Assembly: GCA_002428445.1 (NCBI GenBank)
Contig: DIWJ01000098.1
Location: forward strand, 1 to 64,000
Source of the DNA: Syntrophaceae bacterium UBA6109
Lineage (GTDB): Bacteria; Desulfobacterota; Syntrophia; Syntrophales; UBA6109
DNA: 64,000 bases
Direction of reading: 5' to 3'
Positions 34,666 through 41,295 of the stretch are shown one piece after another (positions within the stretch are counted from its first letter, which is position 1; each line of letters starts with the position of its first letter). The translations under genes and the position numbers were made by a program. The notes under the pieces are model-generated. The model made no database searches. It saw nothing but the letters and a program-made list of their open reading frames with translations, and had not been told where the DNA came from.

Positions 34666-35926
34666 CATCCATGGAAGACATGCCGTTGTCGATGATCTTC
34701 TGGAGGTTCTTGAGGGTATCCAGCACCTCGTTGCCCATAATCCCGTCGCCGGAAGGGATGCGGACATTCTCCATGCTCAGGCGGGAGCTGTCCAGCGCCA
34801 GCCCGACCGCCATCAGCGCTTTCATCGCGCAGCCCGATTTCGCTCCGTCACAGATGATCCCCGCCATGGCGCCGACCATGTTGTTGATCTGCGCCTCGAT
34901 CTGCGCAACCTCTCCGCCGAGAAGAAAGACGATGCCGCAGCCCGCCCCAACCGCTGCTGCGACGCCGCAGCCGCAGATCGGAGAAAGGACGCCCGTGAAT
35001 GTCTTGATATAGATCGTGGTCAGATAGGACAGGACGAGAGCCCGCAGGAGGCGTTCTTCGGGGGCCCCGATATTCTTCGCAACCTCCGCGACGGGGATGG
35101 TGGCCACCAGACCCTGATTGCCGGATCCTGCGCAGGCCATCACCGGAAGATCCAGACCCTTCATCCTCGCCTCGACGGCAAGCGCCGTCACAAACTGGGC
35201 CTTTGCGGACAGATCCTCGCGGGACGATTCCGGGCTGGCCGAGTTTTCGACCACTTGCCCGATTTTCCGGGACGAGACGCCCTTCCTGGCCTCTTCGCAG
35301 AATCGCGCATTCATCCGGAGGGCTTCGCGAATCATGGGAAGTTCTTCAAGATCGACCGTCCTGGCATACTCCACGAGATCGCCATAGCGCAGATTCTTCA
35401 CATCCTCGGCGAGCTTCCAGAGGTCCTGATCGGAGACGGGCGCCCCGGGGTAACGTTTCCCGTTCTTCTGTACGCCCACCAGGTGGTCATGGCCGCCCTG
35501 GATCAGGGCCGAGGCTTCGCTGTCGCCGCTTCTTGCCCGGGCCCGGATCACGATGCCCTTTGCCTCAATGGCCCTCACAACCCGGACGCGGTTTTCGGCA
35601 ATAAGCCGGCGCGCCTTTTCCACCGTCGCCGGGCTCGGATTTTCCAGAATCTGCAGCCCGTAGCGGTCCCCCGCCGCGGCAACTGCGCCCACTGCCGCAG
35701 CGAACGCCAGGCCTGTTTCACCGGTCCCGGGGATCCCCACACCGATGGCGTTCTTATACGTGTTGTTGTCGACTTCAACTTCAATCGATTCGACAGTATC
35801 TACATGCACCTCGAGCGCGCGGACAGCCCATGCCGTCGCAAGCGCTACCGCACCGACTTCCGTACATCCCGTTGCCGGAACAAGCTCCCGCAACAGGATG
35901 GATTTGAAGAAGGAACCTTCTTTCAT
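34631..35926 (-). CDS. L-cysteine desulfidase / serine dehydratase-like protein (CyuA/UPF0597 family)
   Basis: From the ATG at 35926 the product has 431 residues. Conserved cysteine motifs VPATGCTEVGAVA near the start, ICGCGVAAAVGAGCGI near residue 315 and ICDGAKSGCAMK near 360 fit the [4Fe-4S] dehydratase/desulfidase family (CdsB, YhaM/CyuA). Such enzymes deaminate cysteine or serine to pyruvate. RidA, which hydrolyses the reactive enamine/imine such reactions produce, is encoded 86 bases upstream. A YheO/DauR-like regulator precedes RidA. Its 3' end is duplicated at 25.7 kb. The exact amino acid substrate is not certain. Confidence 0.88.
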   Translation of the reverse strand: MKEGSFFKSILLRELVPATGCTEVGAVALATAWAVRALEVHVDTVESIEVEVDNNTYKNAIGVGIPGTGETGLAFAAAVGAVAAAGDRYGLQILENPSPATVEKARRLIAENRVRVVRAIEAKGIVIRARARSGDSEASALIQGGHDHLVGVQKNGKRYPGAPVSDQDLWKLAEDVKNLRYGDLVEYARTVDLEELPMIREALRMNARFCEEARKGVSSRKIGQVVENSASPESSREDLSAKAQFVTALAVEARMKGLDLPVMACAGSGNQGLVATIPVAEVAKNIGAPEERLLRALVLSYLTTIYIKTFTGVLSPICGCGVAAAVGAGCGIVFLLGGEVAQIEAQINNMVGAMAGIICDGAKSGCAMKALMAVGLALDSSRLSMENVRIPSGDGIMGNEVLDTLKNLQKIIDNGMSSMDAAIIDIMDRKE

Positions 35927-36012
35927 TCCCGATATCCTTTCCCGGTCAGGGGTCAAACGACATGAATTCTCCGGATCGATGTCGTGTTCGCTTTTCTCCC
36001 GATCATCCTGCG

Positions 36013-36396
36013 TCAGTGACACAGGGCAATGGCCTCCACTTCCACTTGGACTCCCTTCGGCAGGGCCGATACGGCCACGCAGGACCGGGCGGGATTGGCG
36101 CCGTGGAAGAGTTCGGCATAGACTTTGTTCACCTTGGGGAAATCCTCCATCCGCACGAGATAAACAGTCGTCTTCAGCGTCGTCTCCAGGCCTGCCCCGG
36201 CTGCCTCAAGGACCGTCTTGAGATTTTCGATCGCCTGGCGAACCTGTTCTTCAATACCTCCATCGACCACTTCGCCCGTCCCGGGATTCAACGGAATCTG
36301 GCCGGAGGCGAACACAAAATGCCCCACTTTTACCGCCTGCGAGTAAGGACCGATCGCGGCCGGTGCGTCTTTCGTTTCCACAATCTCTCGTTTCAT
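36013..36396 (-). CDS. ridA: RidA family reactive intermediate deaminase
   Basis: The 127-residue product is a full RidA/YjgF protein: AAIGPYSQAVKVGHFVFASGQIPLNP is split across the family's first conserved half, and the catalytic Arg lies in PARSCVAVSALPKG near the C-terminus. It forms a trimer that hydrolyses 2-imino/enamino acids, protecting PLP enzymes. Its placement beside a cysteine-desulfidase-family gene, with an aminotransferase and an aspartate dehydrogenase-like gene nearby, suggests that several imine-forming enzymes act here. Confidence 0.95.
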   Translation of the reverse strand: MKREIVETKDAPAAIGPYSQAVKVGHFVFASGQIPLNPGTGEVVDGGIEEQVRQAIENLKTVLEAAGAGLETTLKTTVYLVRMEDFPKVNKVYAELFHGANPARSCVAVSALPKGVQVEVEAIALCH

Positions 36397-36488
36397 TCTT
36401 CGTCCACCTTCTTCTTCACTGTCATCCGCCGCACCACGTCGTGGAAGCGGCGTACTCCTCTCCTGACCCGGGCGGGGATTGTCCGCCC

Positions 36489-37145
36489 CTAAATCTCTTC
36501 CAGATACTTGTAGGTGGTGGGTACGGAAACCCCCAGTTCACCGGACAGCTTCTTCACCGAACCCTTGATCAGGAAGAAACCCTCCTTTTTCAGATCCCGC
36601 ATGACCTGCAATTTATCAACCTTGGACATGGAGACAGTCGGTTTGTTGATTCTTTTCATCGCCTTTTCAATGAGCTGCTCCATCAGAGAATCGACATCGG
36701 ACACAAATTTCTCCGGGGAGCCGTTCTCGCCGGAGCTGCCGTGATGACTGACTGTCTGGCAGACCTGATCGATGAGATTCTTCGTTGACAGATACGGCGT
36801 CAAATCGATGTTGATGCACAGACACCCCACGGCATCGCCCTTGTCATTTCGGATGAAAATGGTCGTTGATTTCAGTTCGCGCCCTTCCTTCGTCCTGGTC
36901 CGATATCCGATCACGGCCGTATCTTTCTTGTTCTCCTTGCTTTCTTCGAATAGACGCAGGCCCATATCGGTGATCGGCGCGCCGACATCGCGGCCCGTGA
37001 TGTGGCCGTTCGCAATCTTCACGATCGATTTGTCGAGATTACAGAGGTCATGCAGCACGACTTCGCAGTGCTTGCCGAAAGTCTCGGCAAGGGCATCCAC
37101 CCATGGGATGAACTTCCGGATCTGTTTATTTTCGATATCACTCAT
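36489..37145 (-). CDS. YheO/DauR-like PAS-HTH transcriptional regulator
   Basis: The 218-residue protein matches the YheO-type regulators: an N-terminal PAS-like sensor (FGKHCEVVLHDL, KIANGHITGRDVG, STTIFIRNDKGDAVGCLCIN) and a C-terminal DNA-binding helix-turn-helix (SVKKLSGELGVSVPTTYKYL). Family members such as DauR control D-amino-acid catabolism. It is upstream of ridA and the desulfidase-family gene on the same strand and is the likely controller of this operon. A palindrome GGCGGACCGCC (37170-37180) in its own leader may be its operator. Confidence 0.87.
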   Translation of the reverse strand: MSDIENKQIRKFIPWVDALAETFGKHCEVVLHDLCNLDKSIVKIANGHITGRDVGAPITDMGLRLFEESKENKKDTAVIGYRTRTKEGRELKSTTIFIRNDKGDAVGCLCINIDLTPYLSTKNLIDQVCQTVSHHGSSGENGSPEKFVSDVDSLMEQLIEKAMKRINKPTVSMSKVDKLQVMRDLKKEGFFLIKGSVKKLSGELGVSVPTTYKYLEEI

Positions 37146-37169
37146 GAATGAACCACCCCCGAGTCGATC

Positions 37170-37236
37170 GGCGGACCGCCTTAGAATAAATTATATTATG
37201 GGAGAAATAATTATAATAGAGGGGCGATCTTGTCAA
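37170..37236 (-). promoter_or_regulatory. Promoter and candidate operator of the YheO-like regulator
   Basis: On the minus strand TTGACA (37231-37236) and TATAAT (37210-37215) are perfect -35 and -10 hexamers, with a short 15-base spacer; TAATTA two bases further on gives 17. The 11-bp palindrome GGCGGACCGCC at 37170-37180 lies between the start of transcription and the ATG and could be an autoregulatory site. Confidence 0.5.
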
Positions 37237-37301
37237 GCCTTTTGAAAGAACCGGCAGCAAGTCCATGTCCTGTAAGGGAAATGGGGATCGATCGGTTCTT
37301 A

Positions 37302-38819
37302 TCAGGGCATGAAGAGGTTCTTCGTGGAGAAATGCGGTTCGCTGGTCAGGTTGACGCCGAGGCGCCGCAGGCCCGCTTCATCGCCCGGCGTGGGGATGTG
37401 GGTCATGTGGACCTCGCAATTGCGGAGCTCCGTCAGCTTCTCGATGGCGAGCTGCGCAGCGGGATTCGTCGTCGCGCTGATACTGAGCGCGATCAGCGTT
37501 TCCTCCAGATCGAGACTGACGGTCTTCTCTTTGAGGATGTCCGTCTTCAGGTTCCGCACGGAGTTCGTTATCGTGTCCGACAGCAGCTTGATCTTGGTCG
37601 GGATGTCCGCCAGGAACTTGATGGCGTGGAGGACCAGGCTCGATGATGCGTGCATCAAGGGCGAGTTGTTGCCGGTGATGATGGTTCCGTCCTTCAGCTG
37701 AATCGCCGCGCCGCAGAAAATCCCCTCGTTCCCCTTGTCCAGCGCCTGGCCCTGCCGCGCCGCCTCCCACGCGGGTCCGACGACGATGCGGTCCTCCGGC
37801 CGGATGCCAAAATCCTTCATGAAGAGCTCCACGCGCTGGACCGTCTCCCTGTCCGCGAACCCCATGGCATACTCGCACCGGTAGCGGAAATAACGCCGGA
37901 GGATCTCCTGCTTGGCGGCCTCCTTGGTCACGTCGTCATTGACAATGGCAAAGCCGGCCCGGTTCACGCCCATGTCGGTCGGAGACTGGTAGAAGGAATC
38001 CCCGCCGGTGATCCTGCCGAGTATCCTCCTGACAACCGGAAAGACCTCCACATCGCGATTGTAGTTCACCGACATCTTCCCGTAGACCTCCAGATGGAAG
38101 GGGTCGATGAGATTGAAGTCGCGGATATCCGCGGTGGCGGCCTCGTAGGCGACGTTGACGGGATGCTTGAGCGGGATGTTCCAGATGGGAAAGGTCTCGA
38201 ACTTGGCGTACCCCGCCTTCACGCCCCTCCGGTACTCGTGGTAAAGCTGCGAAAGGCAGGTCGCGAGCTTGCCGCTTCCCGGGCCCGGGCCCGTCACGAT
38301 CACCAGCGGCTTCTTTGTCTCGATGTACGTATTCGCCCCGTAGCCTTCGTCGCTCACGATGGATTCGACGTCCGTCGGATAGCCCTTGGTGAAGCGGTGC
38401 GTGAAGACCTCGATGTTTCTCCGTTCGAGCTTGTTCTTGAACAGCGTCGCCGCCGGCTGATGGTCGAAACGGGTAATGACGACGCCCCGCACCTCAATGT
38501 CCCAGCCACGGAGATCGTCGATCAGCTTCAGGGCGTCGGCGTCGTAGGTAATGCCGAAATCGGCGCGGATCTTCTTACGCTCAATGTCCCCCGCATAGAT
38601 GCACAGGAGGATGTCGGCCTTGTCCTTGAGTTCCCGGATCAGCCGCATCTTCACGTTGGGATCGTAGCCGGGAAGGACGCGGGCGGCGTGAAAATCGAAC
38701 AGGAGCTTGCCGCCGAATTCGAGGTAGAGTTTGTTGTCGAACCGCTTCACCCGTTCGAGAATCTCCGCCGTCTGCTCCTGAATGTAATGCTCGTTGTCGA
38801 ATCCGACGTTGCTGGGCAT
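37302..38819 (-). CDS. DUF1846 domain-containing protein
   Basis: From the ATG at 38819 (GGGGAGG site upstream) the product has 505 residues and is a full-length DUF1846 protein. It shows the N-terminal block RVKRFDNKLYLEFGGKLLFD, the nucleotide-binding-like GPGPGSGKLATCLSQLYHEY near residue 175 and the long conserved C-terminal half. Structures exist for the family but I know of no settled function; the P-loop-like G-rich segment suggests nucleotide binding. It is transcribed away from the cytochrome cluster, and the two share the ~185-base intergenic region. It is cytoplasmic, with no signal peptide. Confidence 0.9.
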   Translation of the reverse strand: MPSNVGFDNEHYIQEQTAEILERVKRFDNKLYLEFGGKLLFDFHAARVLPGYDPNVKMRLIRELKDKADILLCIYAGDIERKKIRADFGITYDADALKLIDDLRGWDIEVRGVVITRFDHQPAATLFKNKLERRNIEVFTHRFTKGYPTDVESIVSDEGYGANTYIETKKPLVIVTGPGPGSGKLATCLSQLYHEYRRGVKAGYAKFETFPIWNIPLKHPVNVAYEAATADIRDFNLIDPFHLEVYGKMSVNYNRDVEVFPVVRRILGRITGGDSFYQSPTDMGVNRAGFAIVNDDVTKEAAKQEILRRYFRYRCEYAMGFADRETVQRVELFMKDFGIRPEDRIVVGPAWEAARQGQALDKGNEGIFCGAAIQLKDGTIITGNNSPLMHASSSLVLHAIKFLADIPTKIKLLSDTITNSVRNLKTDILKEKTVSLDLEETLIALSISATTNPAAQLAIEKLTELRNCEVHMTHIPTPGDEAGLRRLGVNLTSEPHFSTKNLFMP

Positions 38820-38943
38820 AGATGCTGTCTCAACCTCCCCGATGGACGGTCCACGAGATGCCGATGGAACAAAAATGTCGCCTTTACCTACACAGAAATG
38901 TTCCAATCTTCAACAGAGATTTTCGGCGGGGGGCAAAAAACCG

Positions 38944-38971
38944 TTGACACCCCCTGCCTTTCCAGTATCAT
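38944..38971 (+). promoter_or_regulatory. Promoter of the cytochrome-rhodanese cluster
   Basis: TTGACA (38944-38949) and TATCAT (38966-38971) are separated by 16 bases. Transcription would begin near 38978, leaving a short leader before the GTG start at 39005. All genes to 48814 follow on the same strand with small gaps, so this may drive the whole cluster. Confidence 0.5.
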
Positions 38972-39004
38972 AGAAACTGCCTACGATTCCCGAAGGAGCA
39001 GCAC

Positions 39005-40258
39005 GTGAAATCTCGAATCGTTACAGGATTGATTCTCTTCTTCGTTTTCATGCTGGTCCTTTCCACATCCACAACGGCCAAGAACGAGAGTTCCTGCGTC
39101 ACCTGTCACACCGATGAAGTCGCCCTGAAGAAACTCTGCAAGGTACCGGAGATTCCGGCCGGCGAGGCGGAGGGGTGAGCAGGGGCGCCTCCGCCGGTCT
39201 CGGCGGAAACGTACTACAAGGGGCTCCTCATCGACAGGAAAATCATCGGAGCGGATGAGCATTTCGCGAAAGGCTGCACCGCCTGCCACCAAGGCGACGA
39301 TACGCAGTTGGACATGGATCTCGCCCACAAGGGACGCGACAAGCGGCCGTCCGACAATCTCAAGACCTGCGCGGAGTGCCACGCGGAGATCGTTTCGACC
39401 TACAGAAAATCCCTGCACTTCACGACGATCGGCCAGCGGAACGGCGTTACCGAAAGGATGTCGCAGGCCGAAACAAAGCGATTTGACACCGTCGTCTTCG
39501 AGAAGTCCTGCCGGGTTTGCCATGCCTCCTGCGGCGATTGCCACGTGAAATCCCCGGTAATCAGCGGCATCAGCGTCGGCCTCATCAAGGGGCATCGCTT
39601 CGTGAAAAAGGACGAGGGAAAGACCTGCGCATTCTGCCACGGCGGGAGGGTCTATCCCGAGTACACCGGCGAATATGGCGGCACGGCCGATGTTCATTAC
39701 CAGAAGGGCATGATGTGCATGGACTGCCACAAGAAGCGCGAATTCCACGGCGACGGCACCGCTTACCGGGTCAAGGAAGACGTGAAGGACCGCCCCACCT
39801 GCCGGGACTGCCACCGCCTGGGAGGTGAAGCGAAGCTTACGGCCCGGGTCGCCCACCTCAAGCACGCGGACAAGGTGACCTGTTTCGGGTGCCACGCCTC
39901 GGCGGAGTATCGCAACTGTTACAACTGCCATGTCGGCGGCGCCTCAGAGGCAAAACCCGGCTTCATGCTCGGCATGAGTCCGAAGAACAAGAAACAGATC
40001 ACGACCCTGCGTCTGATCCCGACGATCCGGGACAGCTTCAAAAGCGTTGGAATCCAGATGGAGAAATTCGACCGTCTGCCCAACTACTGGGACACCCCGG
40101 CGCACAATATCCGGAAACGGACCGAGCGGACCCGCTACTGCGACACCTGCCATGAAGAGAAAAAGGGATTTCTCACGAAGGATCAGCTCATCAAGAATGG
40201 CTCCAAGGCCAACCTGGAGCTGCTGCATATCCCCAAACCCATACCAACAAGCGAATAG
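39005..40258 (+). CDS. Multiheme c-type cytochrome (11 haem motifs) with in-frame UGA, probable selenoprotein
   Basis: Reading starts at the GTG at 39005, which has a GAAGGAG site and encodes a signal peptide (RIVTGLILFFVFMLVLSTST, then TAKN). One CxxCH motif precedes an in-frame TGA at 39176-39178 (codon 58). The same frame then runs open to 40258 with ten more CxxCH motifs, including CTACH, CAECH, CRVCH, CGDCH, CAFCH, CMDCH, CRDCH, CFGCH, CYNCH and CDTCH. No start with a signal peptide exists after the TGA, so the exported cytochrome needs read-through. A SECIS-like hairpin follows 11 bases later. I therefore call a 417-residue selenocysteine-containing periplasmic cytochrome; a nonsense mutation or sequence error is the alternative. 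Two rhodaneses and two cytochromes follow. Confidence 0.75.
39190..39207 (+). promoter_or_regulatory. SECIS-like hairpin after the in-frame UGA
   Basis: TCCGCC (39190-39195) pairs perfectly with GGCGGA (39202-39207) around the loop GGTCTC. The loop begins 17 bases after the TGA and opens with G, and it contains GGUCU as in the apical loop of the E. coli formate dehydrogenase SECIS. Bacterial SECIS elements lie within the coding region just after the UGA, which fits. Confidence 0.6.
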
Positions 40259-40270
40259 GAGGAATATCGT

Positions 40271-41164
40271 ATGAACCGGAAAGTAAAGCGGTTGACTCTG
40301 ACCATCGGCATTGTCTTTCTGATGTCCCTGGCCTGCCTGTCCTTCGCCGCGGACATCGAGCCCGTCGTCACCACCGGCTGGCTGGAGCAGAACCTGGACA
40401 AGGTGACCGTGCTGGACGTCCGGAAAGTCGAAGAGTACAAGGCCGGCCATATCCCCAACGCCGTCAACGTCGTCTACGGCTCCTGGGCCGTCAAGAAAGG
40501 CGAACTGCTCAACGAACTGCCCGCCAATGACGATCTCAAGGACATCATCTCCTCCGCCGGCATCGAAGCAACGACAAAGGTCGTCGTCGTGGGGAAGATG
40601 GACGCCCCGCCGGACCGCGTCGACGCCACCAGGGTCGCCTGGACACTGAAATACGCGGGCGTGGAGAACGTCGCCCTGCTGAGCGGCGGCTGGAACAAGT
40701 GGGTCGCCGACAAGAAGACGGTCTCCACCGATGCCGTCAAGCCGAGGTCGAAACCTTTCCGCGGCCAGTTTCAGAAGAATCTCATCGCCAAGAAGGCCGA
40801 TGTGATGGCGAGCCTGGGGAAAGCCGTGTTCGTGGACGTCCGCGAGGCGGACTTCTTCGAAGGCAAGAAGAAGATGGATTTCGTCGCCCGGATGGGCCAC
40901 ATCAAAGGCGCCGTCCATCTGCCCACCTCGGCCATGTATGAAAAAGACGCGACCTACAAATCCAAGGAGGCGCTGGCCGCCCTCGCCTCGGCGGCGGTCG
41001 GAACAGACGCCTCGAAGGAAATCATCGTCTACTGCGACACCGGCAAGTTCTGCACCGCCTGGTGGTTCATGATCCACGAATTGCTGGGATACAAGAACGC
41101 CAAGATTTACGACGGTTCGATGATGGAATACTCCAAGGACGCTGCGGCGCCCATGGAGCCCTGA
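40271..41164 (+). CDS. Periplasmic two-domain rhodanese (sulfurtransferase), active site in the C-terminal domain
   Basis: The 297-residue protein has a signal peptide (LTLTIGIVFLMSLACLSFAA) and two rhodanese domains. The N-terminal domain has VTVLDVRKVEEYKAGHIPNAV but VVVVGKMDAPPDR where the active-site loop should be, so it lacks the Cys. The C-terminal domain has VFVDVREADFF and the loop YCDTGKFCTAWW with the catalytic-type Cys. It should transfer sulfane sulfur, or bind selenium, in the periplasm. It follows the UGA-containing cytochrome by 12 bases. Rhodanese and multiheme cytochrome genes also occur together in Geobacter Ext-type clusters, as I recall. Confidence 0.9.
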   Translation: MNRKVKRLTLTIGIVFLMSLACLSFAADIEPVVTTGWLEQNLDKVTVLDVRKVEEYKAGHIPNAVNVVYGSWAVKKGELLNELPANDDLKDIISSAGIEATTKVVVVGKMDAPPDRVDATRVAWTLKYAGVENVALLSGGWNKWVADKKTVSTDAVKPRSKPFRGQFQKNLIAKKADVMASLGKAVFVDVREADFFEGKKKMDFVARMGHIKGAVHLPTSAMYEKDATYKSKEALAALASAAVGTDASKEIIVYCDTGKFCTAWWFMIHELLGYKNAKIYDGSMMEYSKDAAAPMEP

Positions 41165-41295
41165 GGATGATTTTCCGTCCGGCGCTTTCAGGCGATCGGA
41201 CGGCCAAAATCGTGACAAGGGAAATTTCACCCGCCGTGTTCCGGGACAGGATTTCGGTTCCGGCGCCGGCGGGTGAAGACAGGAAAGGGAATGTC

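Noticed and set aside
39176..39178. Reading the TGA as a plain stop with the downstream cytochrome starting at the ATG at 39308
   Set aside because: That start has no ribosome site or signal peptide and would drop two haem motifs from an exported cytochrome. Read-through explains the sequence better, though a nonsense mutation remains possible.
41167..41295. ATG at 41167 as the start of the heptaheme cytochrome
   Set aside because: It would place about 43 polar residues before the signal peptide; the GTG at 41296 has a good ribosome site and gives a normal signal.
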